64,000 nucleotides of DNA from Anaerolinea thermophila (GTDB lineage Bacteria; Chloroflexota; Anaerolineae; Anaerolineales; Anaerolineaceae): positions 62,001-126,000 of the forward strand of contig NZ_DYHZ01000002.1 in the NCBI RefSeq assembly GCF_020723905.1, in the 5' to 3' direction. Position 1 is the stretch's first letter; each line of letters opens with the position of its first letter. Of the stretch, positions 19,371 to 28,940 are shown piece by piece. The translations under genes were made by a program, and so were the position numbers. Below the pieces are notes generated by a model. It was not told where the DNA came from and searched no databases. It saw only the letters and a list, made by a program, of their open reading frames with translations.

Positions 19371-20225
19371 ATGCAACCTCAATCTGCACTGTCTCAACCT
19401 TCCTGGCGATCTCATCTGCGCGCACTGTGGATGATTGCAGTGAATAACTGGAAGCATCACTGGCGCTACCCGCTCAACGCTGTTTCAGATATGCTTCAAC
19501 CGCTGGTGTGGCTGGCGCCGGTGTACTTCATGGGGCAAGCCTTCAGCGTCAATGGTAAAGCGGAGGGTTTTGCCGGGTTTGCCGGCACGGATGATTACAT
19601 GTCCTATATCCTTCTCGGAACGGCACTGACCAACTTCATCATGGCAGTGTTCTGGGGTATGGGCTTTTCGCTCAAATGGGATATGGATGGCGGTGTGCTG
19701 GAAGCCAACTGGACGGCGCCGCTCCCCCGCCCGTTGATTCTGGTGGGGCGCACCCTGAGCAGTCTGGCAACCACCACGCTCACCTCGCTGGGGATGATTC
19801 TCATCGGTGCGCTGGTATGGGGGTTCCACCCTACCGGCAATGTCCTCTCAGCAGTGCTGGTCACCATCCCCCTGCTCATCGGGCTGTATGGCTTTGGGTT
19901 CGCCTTTGCTGCGCTGGTGATGATCCTGCGCGAAGCCAACACACTGGTGGATTCGGGTAGTTTCATCGTCATGCTGCTCTCGGGCGCCAACTTCCCCGTC
20001 ACCGTCCTGCCCCGATGGCTTCTGCCGCTTTCGCTGGCGCTCCCGCTCACCTACGGCTTTGACGCGGTGCGCGGCTACCTGCTGAAAACGCGCACGCTTC
20101 TACCGCTTAACGTGGAAATCGCCATTCTGCTGGTCTCGATGGTGTTGATGATCGTCATCGGTTTGCGGGCGTTCTACGCGCTGGAGCGGCGCGTGCGTCA
20201 ACTGGGCACGGTGGGGCAGTACTGA
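19371..20225 (+). CDS. ABC-2 type transporter permease (second subunit)
   Basis: Multi-TM; MDGGVLEANWTAPLPRPLILVGRTL and LSGANFPVTVLPRWLLPLSLALPLTYGFDAVRG. Confidence 0.85.
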   Translation: MQPQSALSQPSWRSHLRALWMIAVNNWKHHWRYPLNAVSDMLQPLVWLAPVYFMGQAFSVNGKAEGFAGFAGTDDYMSYILLGTALTNFIMAVFWGMGFSLKWDMDGGVLEANWTAPLPRPLILVGRTLSSLATTTLTSLGMILIGALVWGFHPTGNVLSAVLVTIPLLIGLYGFGFAFAALVMILREANTLVDSGSFIVMLLSGANFPVTVLPRWLLPLSLALPLTYGFDAVRGYLLKTRTLLPLNVEIAILLVSMVLMIVIGLRAFYALERRVRQLGTVGQY

Positions 20226-20276
20226 GCCGGTGAGAAGGGCGATTCGATCGGGAAAAATAGAAGAACATCATCTTTG

Positions 20277-20314
20277 AGCGGGCAAATCGGGAAGCATTTG
20301 CCCGCTTTTTTTTT
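20277..20314 (+). terminator. Rho-independent terminator
   Basis: AGCGGGCAAAT CGGGAAGC ATTTGCCCGCT then poly-T. Confidence 0.88.
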
Positions 20315-20362
20315 GGAAACACGGGGAGAAGGGCTTTCTCAACCCGTGCTAAAATCGATTCT

Positions 20363-21286
20363 ATGAGCGAACAACCTGCTGAATTTAAGTCTGGTTTTGT
20401 TGCGGTGGTAGGACGCCCCAACGTGGGCAAATCCACCCTGATGAACCGTTATCTGGGGCAAAAGATTGCCGCCGTTTCGCCGCGTCCGCAGACCACCCGC
20501 CGCCGGCAACTGGGCATCCTCACCCTGCCGCAGGCGCAGATCATTTTTGTAGACACGCCCGGCATTCACAAACCGGTGCACAAACTGGGTGAGTACATGA
20601 ATCAGGTGGCGCTGGATGCCCTGCGGGATGCCGATCTCATCCTCTGGCTGGTGGATGCCAGCGTCAAGCCCACCGATGAGGACCGCCTGTGTGCCCAGCG
20701 CATCACCGAGGCGCTGGGGGAGACTCCCGAAAACGTCCTCCTGGCGCTCAACAAGGTAGATCAGGTGCCTGAAGATCAACGTCCGGCGCGCCTGAAGAGT
20801 TATCAGGACCTGCTCCCCGCGGCATGGGTGGTGTGGATTTCTGCGACCAGCGGCACCGGCACACAGGACCTGCTGGATGAAATCCTGCGTCGTTTGCCCG
20901 CTGGTCCGCCGTACTACGAAGAGGAACAGATCACGGACCTCTACGAGCGCGAGATTGCCGCCGATTTAATTCGTGAAGCCGCGCTGATCCATCTCAAGGA
21001 TGAAGTGCCGCACGCCATTGCCGTGCGCATGGACGAGTACAAAGAGCGCAGTGAAGACACCGCCTACATTGCCGCCACGCTTTTACTGGAGCGCGAAGCC
21101 CACAAGCCCATTGTCATCGGGAAAGGGGGCGAGATGCTCAAGCGCATTGGCACCACCGCGCGCCAGGAAATTGAAGCCATGAGCGGGCGCAAGGTGTACC
21201 TCGATCTGCGCGTCAAGGTGATGGAGAACTGGCGCGACAACCCCGCGTTGCTGCGCTCTCTGGGATATGTGGTGCGAAAGGAATGA
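20363..21286 (+). CDS. era: GTPase Era
   Basis: GFVAVVGRPNVGKSTLMNRYLGQKIAAVSPRPQTTRRR, FVDTPGIHKP, NKVD, C-terminal KH domain PIVIGKGGEMLKRIGTTARQEIE. Confidence 0.96.
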   Translation: MSEQPAEFKSGFVAVVGRPNVGKSTLMNRYLGQKIAAVSPRPQTTRRRQLGILTLPQAQIIFVDTPGIHKPVHKLGEYMNQVALDALRDADLILWLVDASVKPTDEDRLCAQRITEALGETPENVLLALNKVDQVPEDQRPARLKSYQDLLPAAWVVWISATSGTGTQDLLDEILRRLPAGPPYYEEEQITDLYEREIAADLIREAALIHLKDEVPHAIAVRMDEYKERSEDTAYIAATLLLEREAHKPIVIGKGGEMLKRIGTTARQEIEAMSGRKVYLDLRVKVMENWRDNPALLRSLGYVVRKE

Positions 21287-21290
21287 GATC

Positions 21291-21953
21291 ATGAATCTGC
21301 CACTGCTGGGTTTGACCTTTGTTGCCTGTGTGCTGGAATGGGTGGTCGTTCTGCGCAAGAGCCGCTGGCATGATCTGACCAAACCCCTGCCGATGATCCT
21401 GCTCATCCTGTGGTACAGCCTGAGCGGGGGCTGGAGCGGGCAGGGATTGTGGTTCGGGCTGGGACTGAGCGCGTCTCTGCTGGGAGACATCCTCCTCTTG
21501 AGAGAGCGCACTTTCCTGCCCGGCATGGGTGCATTTTTCCTGGCGCATGTCTTTTATATTGTCGGGCTGTGGCACGGATTACCACCCCAGACAGGGCTGG
21601 CGGTTCTTTTCTTTGTGCTGGTGGCTTCTGCTTTTGGCTGGCTGGCGTGGCAGGCGCGCGGAGAGGCATGGCACAGGCTCACCCGCTCGGGCATGGCGGT
21701 GCCGGTGACCGCTTATGCGCTCATCCTCTCGGCAATGACCTTCTCCGCCCTGCTCACCCTGGCGCGCCCGGACTGGAATCGTCAGGGGGCGCTTCTGCTG
21801 GCGCTGGGGGCGGTGATGTTTTTCCTTTCCGATGCCATTCTGGCGTGGGATCGCTTCCTGCGTCCCCTGCGTGCGCCCGGAACGTTGATGATTCCCTATC
21901 TGCTGGGGCAGGTGGGCATTGCCGTGGGCGCCTGGCTTGCCTTTGTGGGATAA
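21291..21953 (+). CDS. YhhN-family (lysoplasmalogenase-like) membrane protein
   Basis: GLGLSASLLGDILLL, LGAVMFFLSDAILAWDRF; multi-TM. Confidence 0.7.
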   Translation: MNLPLLGLTFVACVLEWVVVLRKSRWHDLTKPLPMILLILWYSLSGGWSGQGLWFGLGLSASLLGDILLLRERTFLPGMGAFFLAHVFYIVGLWHGLPPQTGLAVLFFVLVASAFGWLAWQARGEAWHRLTRSGMAVPVTAYALILSAMTFSALLTLARPDWNRQGALLLALGAVMFFLSDAILAWDRFLRPLRAPGTLMIPYLLGQVGIAVGAWLAFVG

Positions 21954-22031
21954 CCCCAGCTTGAGATCATCCTGTTTGCGATCTGGCTTTTTTCGACTTT
22001 CAGGAAGCCCTGAAGGATGGGAAAACTCCTC

Positions 22032-22092
22032 TTGACGCTCTGGAAAAAGCCCGGTATTATTTAGCCGGCTAATCATTAGTCGGCTAAATAAT
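22032..22092 (+). promoter_or_regulatory. Promoter with overlapping large palindrome upstream of the MarR gene
   Basis: TTGACG - 17 nt - TATTAT; perfect arms ATTATTTAGCCG (22056-22067) / CGGCTAAATAAT (22081-22092) with inner CTAAT-C-ATTAG. Confidence 0.75.
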
Positions 22093-22113
22093 TTTGAAAC
22101 AGGAAGAATTTCC

Positions 22114-22560
22114 ATGCATTTCCCCGATACACTGGATTTTTTACTGCATCAGGTATGCCACCTGCATCATCACCGCGTGAGGCAGGTATTTGAAAGTCTG
22201 GGATTGTACCGTGGACAGCCACCCATCCTGCGCATTCTGTGGGATGAGGAAGGCTTGACCCACAACGAACTGGCTTTGCGCCTCCATGTTACCCCCGCTA
22301 CCATGTCCAGAACGCTTCAGCGTATGGAAAAAGCCGGTTTTCTGATGCGCAAGCCCGACCCCGCCGACCAGCGCGTTTCGCGGGTGTACCTTACCGGGCA
22401 TGGGCGTGCCGTCCAGGAACAGGTTCAGCAGGCTCTTCAGCGCATTGAAGCCGATACCTTTGCCGGCTTTACCGCAGAGGAGTTGACCATCCTGCGTGGA
22501 TATCTGGAGCGCATTCGCGGGAATCTGTGGCGGGCGACAGAGGAGAAAGATCCCTGTTAA
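22114..22560 (+). CDS. MarR-family transcriptional regulator
   Basis: LTHNELALRLHVTPATMSRTLQRMEKAGFLMRKPDPADQRVSRVYLTGHGR wHTH. Confidence 0.92.
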   Translation: MHFPDTLDFLLHQVCHLHHHRVRQVFESLGLYRGQPPILRILWDEEGLTHNELALRLHVTPATMSRTLQRMEKAGFLMRKPDPADQRVSRVYLTGHGRAVQEQVQQALQRIEADTFAGFTAEELTILRGYLERIRGNLWRATEEKDPC

Positions 22561-22666
22561 GGGAGTGCCTCCATGCGGGGGGAAGGTTGCCGCAAAGACG
22601 GCAGAAGAAGTTTCCCCTCATGACCCCATTGTCCGCTTTGAACTTTTGTACACACGGAAACACACC

Positions 22667-24415
22667 ATGAAATCTTCTGGCTGGAAGATATTTACATTTC
22701 TAAAACCATATCTCTTGTGGATCATTCTCGCTCCCCTGTTGATGCTGTTGGAAGTCATCATGGACTTGATGCAGCCGCGCATGGTCGAGCGCATTGTGGA
22801 TCAGGGCATCGCTCGCCTGGATTTGACCTTTGTTTTGCATACCGGTTTGCTGATGTTCGGGCTGGCGGTGATCGGTGCCATGGGCGGGATGAGCAACGGC
22901 ATCTTTGCCGAGATGACCGTGCAGGGCTTTGGCGCCGACTTGCGTGAAGCCCTTTTCCGTAAGGTGCAGTCTTTCTCGTTCCGCAATCTGGACGCCTTTG
23001 AAACCGGTCAACTCATCACCCGTCTGACCAGTGACGTGGCTCAGTTGCAGGAAGGGGTACTCATCACCCTGCGCATGCTGGTACGTGCGCCGCTTTTGCT
23101 CATCGGCAGTTTGATCATGGCAATTGTCACCAGTCCACAGTTAGCCTTCCTGCCGCTGGTGCTGATGCCCATCGAACTGCTTGCGGTCGTATGGATTGTG
23201 CGCAAAGCCACCCCGCTGTTCACTCTGGTGCAGGAAAAACTGGATGCCCTCAACGGGGTAATGGAAGAAAACCTCTCCGGGATGCGCGTGGTCAAAGCCT
23301 TTGCCCGCTCTGCGCATGAGAAACAACGCTTTTCCCGCGCCAACAAAAACCTGACCGATCAGGCGGTGCGCGCCGGGCGTACTGTGGCGGTGATGCCCTC
23401 ATTCATGATGCTGACCATGAATCTGGGCGTTGTAGGGGTGCTGTGGTTCGGCGGGGTGCAGGTCGTGCGCGGCAGTATGCAGGTAGGGCAGATTATCGCC
23501 TTCGTCAATTACCTGATGACCACACTCTTTTCGCTGATGATGGTCAGTCAGATGGTCATCCAGTTCTCCCGTGCGGAAGCCTCGGCGCGGCGTATTGAGG
23601 AAGTTCTGTCTGCCGAACCGGATATTCAAGACCTGCCCGGCGCTCTCTGCGATGTGCGCCTGAAAGGGCACGTGGTCTTCGATCGCGTTACCTTTGGCTA
23701 TGACGGAGAAAACAGTGAACCGGTGCTCAAAGAGGTCAGTTTCAGCGCCCAACCCGGGGAGACCGTTGCAATTCTGGGGATGACCGGCGCGGGCAAAAGC
23801 ACACTGGTTCACCTCATCCCGCGCTTCTATGACGTGCTGGATGGACGCATCCTCATTGACGGGATGGATGTGCGTCAACTGGACCAGAAGACCCTGCGCC
23901 GCAATATCGGCATGGTGTTGCAGGAAACCGTGCTCTTCAGCGGCACGATTCGCGACAACATCCGCTATGGCAAGCCTGACGCCAGCGAGGATGAGGTGAT
24001 TGCCGCGGCAAAGGCGGCGCAAGCCCACGAATTTATCCTCAACCTGCCCAATGGCCACGACACGGTCATCGGGCAACGCGGGGTCAACCTCTCGGGAGGA
24101 CAAAAGCAACGCATTGCCATTGCCCGCGCCCTGCTGATTCAACCGGCGATTCTCATTCTGGATGACAGCACCAGCGCCGTGGACGTGGAAACCGAGACCA
24201 GAATTCAACAGGCGCTGGATGACCTGATGCGCAACCGTACCTGTCTGGTAATTGCTCAGCGCATCAGTACAGTGCTGAAAGCCGACAAAATCCTCGTGCT
24301 GGATGACGGGCGGATTGTCGCGCAGGGTACACATGCCGAACTGCTGGCGAGCAGTCCCATCTATCAGGACATCTTTGAATCACAACTGGGCAACGGAGTG
24401 AAATTCTATGGCTGA
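22667..24415 (+). CDS. ABC exporter half-transporter (degenerate Walker B: ILILDDSTSAVD)
   Basis: TM domain, GMTGAGKST Walker A, LSGGQKQRIAIARALL; start at MKSSGWKIFTF. Confidence 0.92.
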   Translation: MKSSGWKIFTFLKPYLLWIILAPLLMLLEVIMDLMQPRMVERIVDQGIARLDLTFVLHTGLLMFGLAVIGAMGGMSNGIFAEMTVQGFGADLREALFRKVQSFSFRNLDAFETGQLITRLTSDVAQLQEGVLITLRMLVRAPLLLIGSLIMAIVTSPQLAFLPLVLMPIELLAVVWIVRKATPLFTLVQEKLDALNGVMEENLSGMRVVKAFARSAHEKQRFSRANKNLTDQAVRAGRTVAVMPSFMMLTMNLGVVGVLWFGGVQVVRGSMQVGQIIAFVNYLMTTLFSLMMVSQMVIQFSRAEASARRIEEVLSAEPDIQDLPGALCDVRLKGHVVFDRVTFGYDGENSEPVLKEVSFSAQPGETVAILGMTGAGKSTLVHLIPRFYDVLDGRILIDGMDVRQLDQKTLRRNIGMVLQETVLFSGTIRDNIRYGKPDASEDEVIAAAKAAQAHEFILNLPNGHDTVIGQRGVNLSGGQKQRIAIARALLIQPAILILDDSTSAVDVETETRIQQALDDLMRNRTCLVIAQRISTVLKADKILVLDDGRIVAQGTHAELLASSPIYQDIFESQLGNGVKFYG

Positions 24416-26270
24416 AATTCGACGCACATCTGCACAACAACCCGCCACCCCACCACCGATAATGGGCTTTCGCCCCGGGGGTGGTCCGCCGTTTGCCTTT
24501 CTACAGGGTGGCGAAAAATCGCGTGATGCCCGTGCTACCCTCTTGCGCCTTGCCCGTTATCTGCGTCGGCAGCGCTGGGTGCTTCTGGGCACGGCTGTGC
24601 TGGTCCTTTTCGTCACTGCGGTGGATTTGCTGGGTCCCTACCTGATGAGCCTTGCCATTGACCGCTTCATCAAGGGCGGCGACCTGCCCGGTCTGGCACG
24701 GCTTATTGGCTGGATGATTCTGGCTTATCTGGTGGCGGCAGGCGGCACCTGGCTGCAAACCTACCTGATGGTTGGGGTGGCACAGCAATCGGTGCGCGAT
24801 CTGCGGGATGACCTCTTTGGGCGCATGCAATCTCTGCCTCTGCGTTTTTTCGACCAGCACGCTCACGGCGATTTGATGAGCCGCCTGACCAACGACATGG
24901 AGAACATCAGCAATGTGCTGGCGACCAGTTTCAGCCAGTTGATCTCCAGCATTGTCGGTCTGATCGGCGTGCTGATTCTCATCTTCATGCTCAACGTGCC
25001 GCTTGCTGTCGTCAGCCTGATCGTCATGCCGCTGACTTACGTGCTGACCCGCGCCATTGCCCGGCGCACCCGCCGCGGCTTTCGCGAGGTGCAGCAGGCG
25101 CTGGGTGAACTCAACGGCATCATTGAAGAAACCATCACCGGCGAGCGCACGGTAAAAGCCTTTGTGCGCGAGGAGATGGTGGTGGGGCAGTTCTCGGAAA
25201 CCAATCAACGGTTACGCCGCGTGGCTTTGCGAGCCCGCATCCTCACCAGTTTCATGGGACCGCTGATGAACATGGTCAATAATCTGGGGCTGGCAATTGT
25301 TGCCTGCACCGGCGGGGTGCTGGCAGTCCAGGGCATGGCAACTGTCGGCGAGATTGCCGCGTTCATTAACTATGCCGGCAGGCTGGGACGCCCGCTGAAT
25401 CAGATTGCGCAGTTGTTCAGCACCATTCAATCGGCGCTGGCAGGAGCAGAGCGCGTCTTCGAGTTGATGGATCAACCCCCTGAGCAGGACGCGCCCGATG
25501 CCCGACCGCTGAGGCATGTGCGTGGAGAGGTGGAGTTCGATCACGTTTCTTTTTCCTATGAGCCCGGCGTGCCGGTGCTGAAAGATATCTGCCTGCACGC
25601 CCAACCCGGCGAGATGATTGCGCTGGTCGGACCGACCGGCGCGGGGAAAACCACTATTGCCAATCTGCTCACCCGCTTTTACGATGTGGACGAAGGTGCC
25701 ATCCGCATTGATGGGCAGGACATCCGCACACTCCGCATGGACGACCTGCGCGAAAAACTGGGGCTGGTGCTTCAGGACACCTTCCTCTTCAGCGGCACCG
25801 TGATGGACAACATCCGCTACGGACGGCTGGATGCCAGCGATGAGGAAGTCATCGCCGCGGCACAACTCGCCAACGCCGATCCGTTCATCCGCCGTTTGCC
25901 ACACGGCTACCAGACTGTTCTGTCGGAGCGGGGCAGCAACCTGAGTCAGGGGCAGCGTCAATTGCTGGCGATTGCCCGCGCCGTGCTGGCAGACCCCGAG
26001 ATTTTGATTCTGGACGAAGCCACCAGCAATGTGGACACACGCACCGAAAAGCACCTTCAGGAAGCCCTGATGCGCCTGATGAAGGGACGCACCTCGTTTG
26101 TCATTGCGCATCGTCTCAGCACCATCCGCGATGCCAGTCAGGTTCTGGTGATTCACGAAGGGCGCATCATCGAGCGGGGCACGCATGCCAGTCTGCTGGC
26201 GCAACGGGGCTTTTACTACCGCCTGTATCAGAGCCAGTTCAAGGGCTTGCCGGTGTCGGTGGGCGTTTGA
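24408..26270 (+). CDS. ABC exporter half-transporter (canonical Walker B: ILILDEATSNVD)
   Basis: GPTGAGKTT, LSQGQRQLLAIARAVL; overlaps the preceding gene by 8 nt. Confidence 0.92.
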   Translation: MAEIRRTSAQQPATPPPIMGFRPGGGPPFAFLQGGEKSRDARATLLRLARYLRRQRWVLLGTAVLVLFVTAVDLLGPYLMSLAIDRFIKGGDLPGLARLIGWMILAYLVAAGGTWLQTYLMVGVAQQSVRDLRDDLFGRMQSLPLRFFDQHAHGDLMSRLTNDMENISNVLATSFSQLISSIVGLIGVLILIFMLNVPLAVVSLIVMPLTYVLTRAIARRTRRGFREVQQALGELNGIIEETITGERTVKAFVREEMVVGQFSETNQRLRRVALRARILTSFMGPLMNMVNNLGLAIVACTGGVLAVQGMATVGEIAAFINYAGRLGRPLNQIAQLFSTIQSALAGAERVFELMDQPPEQDAPDARPLRHVRGEVEFDHVSFSYEPGVPVLKDICLHAQPGEMIALVGPTGAGKTTIANLLTRFYDVDEGAIRIDGQDIRTLRMDDLREKLGLVLQDTFLFSGTVMDNIRYGRLDASDEEVIAAAQLANADPFIRRLPHGYQTVLSERGSNLSQGQRQLLAIARAVLADPEILILDEATSNVDTRTEKHLQEALMRLMKGRTSFVIAHRLSTIRDASQVLVIHEGRIIERGTHASLLAQRGFYYRLYQSQFKGLPVSVGV

Positions 26271-26324
26271 GGGCAGGGTCTTCCCGCCTGGCTTTGAAAA
26301 AGCCCCCAAAAATTTTATAGATAT

Positions 26325-26344
26325 TTGAACAAATGTGCTATAAT
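26325..26344 (+). promoter_or_regulatory. Candidate SOS/LexA-like box abutting the recA -10 element
   Basis: TTGAACAAATGTGCTA (26325-26340) overlapping TATAAT (26339-26344); matches 13/16 positions of TAGAACAAATTTTCTA at 53614. Confidence 0.55.
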
Positions 26345-26430
26345 GTGATTATTCTTTGCAGGTGTCTTTTTCTACAGAACGCATTGAATGTATAATCAGA
26401 AAAAGAGTTCGTTCACAGGAGTACACCTAT

Positions 26431-27519
26431 ATGGCACGTAAATCGCAACCCCCGGTCCCGATCCCCTCGCGTCCAGACCCGCTGGATGAAGCCCGCCGTG
26501 CGGTGCTGGATAAAGCCCTGGGGGATATCACCAAACGCTATGGCGAGGGCGCCATCATGCGCATGGGCGAAGCCCAGCACATGGCGGTGGAAGCCATTCC
26601 TACCGGTTCCCTCTCGCTGGATATTGCCCTTGGGGTTGGCGGCGTTCCGCGCGGTCGCATTACCGAAATTTACGGTCCCGAATCGTCCGGAAAGACCACC
26701 ATCTGTCAGCACATTGTTGCCGAGGCTCAACGCATGGGTGGAGTTGCCGCTTACATTGACATGGAGCATGCCCTGGACCCGGCTTACGCCGCCCGCTGTG
26801 GGGTAGATGTCGAAAATCTGCTCATCTCCCAGCCCGATACCGGCGAGCAGGCGCTGGAAATTGCCGAGACGCTGGTGCGCTCCGGCGCGGTGGACGTGGT
26901 GGTGATTGACTCGGTGGCGGCGCTGGTGCCGCGCGCGGAAATCGAAGGCGATATGGGCGACGCCAGCATGGGCATGCAGGCGCGTTTGATGTCGCAAGCC
27001 CTGCGCAAACTCTCGGGCGCCATCAACCAGACCAAGACCACGGTGATCTTTACCAACCAGTTGCGCCAGAAAATCGGGGTGATGTTCGGTAATCCCGAAA
27101 CCACCACCGGCGGCATGGCACTTAAATTCTACGCCTCGGTGCGTCTGGACATTCGCCGCATTCAGTCCATCAAACTGGGCGCGGAGATTATCGGCAACCG
27201 TGTGCGCGTGCGCGTGGTCAAGAACAAGGTGGCACCGCCCTTCCGCACAGCCGAGTTTGACATCATGTACAACGAGGGCATTTCCAAAGTGGGTGATGTG
27301 CTCGATCTGGCGACCAGCCTGGAAATTGTCACCAAGCGTGGGGCGTTCTTCTCCTACGGCGATGTTCGCCTTGGACAGGGACGCGAAAACGCCAAAGAGT
27401 TCCTGCGCCAGAATCCTGACCTGCTTCAGGAAATTGAACTGGCAGTGCGTCAGCGTGCCATGAGCGGCGAACTGCCTCTGCCGCTTGCCGGTGGGGATGA
27501 GGATGCCGAAGAACTCTAG
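26431..27519 (+). CDS. recA: Recombinase RecA
   Basis: [63 protein letters not shown]; start at ATGGCACGTAAATCG. Confidence 0.98.
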   Translation: MARKSQPPVPIPSRPDPLDEARRAVLDKALGDITKRYGEGAIMRMGEAQHMAVEAIPTGSLSLDIALGVGGVPRGRITEIYGPESSGKTTICQHIVAEAQRMGGVAAYIDMEHALDPAYAARCGVDVENLLISQPDTGEQALEIAETLVRSGAVDVVVIDSVAALVPRAEIEGDMGDASMGMQARLMSQALRKLSGAINQTKTTVIFTNQLRQKIGVMFGNPETTTGGMALKFYASVRLDIRRIQSIKLGAEIIGNRVRVRVVKNKVAPPFRTAEFDIMYNEGISKVGDVLDLATSLEIVTKRGAFFSYGDVRLGQGRENAKEFLRQNPDLLQEIELAVRQRAMSGELPLPLAGGDEDAEEL

Positions 27520-27535
27520 ACCGTGGGCAATCAGG

Positions 27536-28036
27536 ATGAGCCTTGCGCTCATCCTGTTGATTCTGTCGGGGTGTGGAGGACTGCCTGCACGGGGGACTCC
27601 CACACCAACGCTGGCGCCATTTCGTCCTGCGCCGCCTCTGCCTGCCTCGCCCACGCCACCCGCCAACCCGGAAGAACTGGTTCTGCCGCTTTCCACCCCG
27701 GTCTGTCTGGATAATCTGACCTTCCTCTCGGATGTGACCATCCCTGACGGCACAGAAGTGGAACCTAACTCCACGCTGGATAAGCGCTGGGAGGTACAGA
27801 ACAGCGGCAACTGCAACTGGGACGAGCGCTACCGCCTGCGTTTGATTGCCGGTCCCGCCATGCAGGCATCTGAAGAGCAAGCCCTCTTCCCGGCACGGAG
27901 CGGCACCAGAGCCATCATTCAGGTGGTGTTTCAGGCGCCTTCCGAGGCCGGTACATACCGCTCTGCGTGGCAAGCCTATAACCCCGACGGACAGCCCTTT
28001 GGCGATGTCATTTTCATTGATATTGTGGTGAAGTGA
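27536..28036 (+). CDS. Lipoprotein with NBR1-like (FW/Ig-like) domain
   Basis: Lipobox ILLILSGCGG; VTIPDGTEVEPNSTLDKRWEVQNSGNCNWDERYRLRLI...YRSAWQAYNPDGQPFGDVIFIDIVV. Confidence 0.72.
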   Translation: MSLALILLILSGCGGLPARGTPTPTLAPFRPAPPLPASPTPPANPEELVLPLSTPVCLDNLTFLSDVTIPDGTEVEPNSTLDKRWEVQNSGNCNWDERYRLRLIAGPAMQASEEQALFPARSGTRAIIQVVFQAPSEAGTYRSAWQAYNPDGQPFGDVIFIDIVVK

Positions 28037-28110
28037 GCCGAATCCCATCTATGAGATGGGTTCAGGGCGGTGGGGAATTCCCGCCCTGAACGGTTCAATG
28101 AGGAAAGAAG

Positions 28111-28665
28111 ATGCGTAAAATCACCCTGTTGTTCCTTGTTCTCCTCGTGGCGCTCAGCGCCTGTACCTCTACCGCAGAACCCCCGTCCCCTGCCGTTCCC
28201 ACGCTGGGAGAGACGCGGGAGGTCACCGCAGGGGGCTTTTCCTTCCAGGTGCCGCCGGATTATGCCGCGCGGGTGGTGGAGGGAAAAGTGGACCTCTCCG
28301 ATTCGCAGGGATCGTTAATCCTGCATCTCTATGGAGAACCTGCTGATGTAGGGGATCAGCCTTTTGAACAAATTGTGGATTCCATCGTCAGCGAAGCCAT
28401 GCTGCGCGGTAACGGGGTGTATGAGAAAAGCGCCGTGTACGCGGTCACTGTTGGTGGAATTAAAGGAGATGGCTACAATCTGAGCGGTACGTATTTTGGC
28501 GCGCCTTTTGAGGGTCAAGCCGTCATTGTGCCGCGCAAGGGTGGCGGTTTCTTCTTTGGTATGGGTCTGGCGTTAGGACAGGGAGAACAGGGACGCTGGC
28601 AGAAAGAGGGGAAGGCAGTTTTTCAATCCATTCTGCAAACGGTTCAGTTCACCGACAAGCCGTGA
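28111..28665 (+). CDS. Putative lipoprotein, function unknown
   Basis: Signal peptide and lipobox LLVALSACTS; 184 aa. Confidence 0.65.
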   Translation: MRKITLLFLVLLVALSACTSTAEPPSPAVPTLGETREVTAGGFSFQVPPDYAARVVEGKVDLSDSQGSLILHLYGEPADVGDQPFEQIVDSIVSEAMLRGNGVYEKSAVYAVTVGGIKGDGYNLSGTYFGAPFEGQAVIVPRKGGGFFFGMGLALGQGEQGRWQKEGKAVFQSILQTVQFTDKP

Positions 28666-28697
28666 AACAAACCGACTGCCGGTGATCGCTGGAAGGG

Positions 28698-28937
28698 TTA
28701 ACTGGAACTGCCCTCTGCCACGCCCAGCCAGAGATGATTGGGCAGGACCTGTTTGCTGGTGCGCAGTTCAATCGTACCGGCTTTGGGGTGTTCTTCCGCT
28801 ACCATGGAAGGGTGCACAAAGCACAGGGTGGGCATGATGCCGTATTTCTTCTGGTAATACGCCGCTGCGCGCTGTACTTTGGTCTGTAAATCGGCGTGGG
28901 TATCGCCATCATACCAGAGCATACCGGTTCGCATCAT
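28698..28937 (-). CDS. Small conserved-looking protein of unknown function (79 aa)
   Basis: ORF 4 bp downstream of the 28941-29798 gene on the same strand, apparent operon. Confidence 0.6.
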   Translation of the reverse strand: MMRTGMLWYDGDTHADLQTKVQRAAAYYQKKYGIMPTLCFVHPSMVAEEHPKAGTIELRTSKQVLPNHLWLGVAEGSSS

Positions 28938-28940
28938 CTT

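Noticed and set aside
26413-27816. 467-aa minus-strand ORF opposite recA
   Set aside because: Fully antisense to recA, His/Gly/Arg-rich, no family resemblance.
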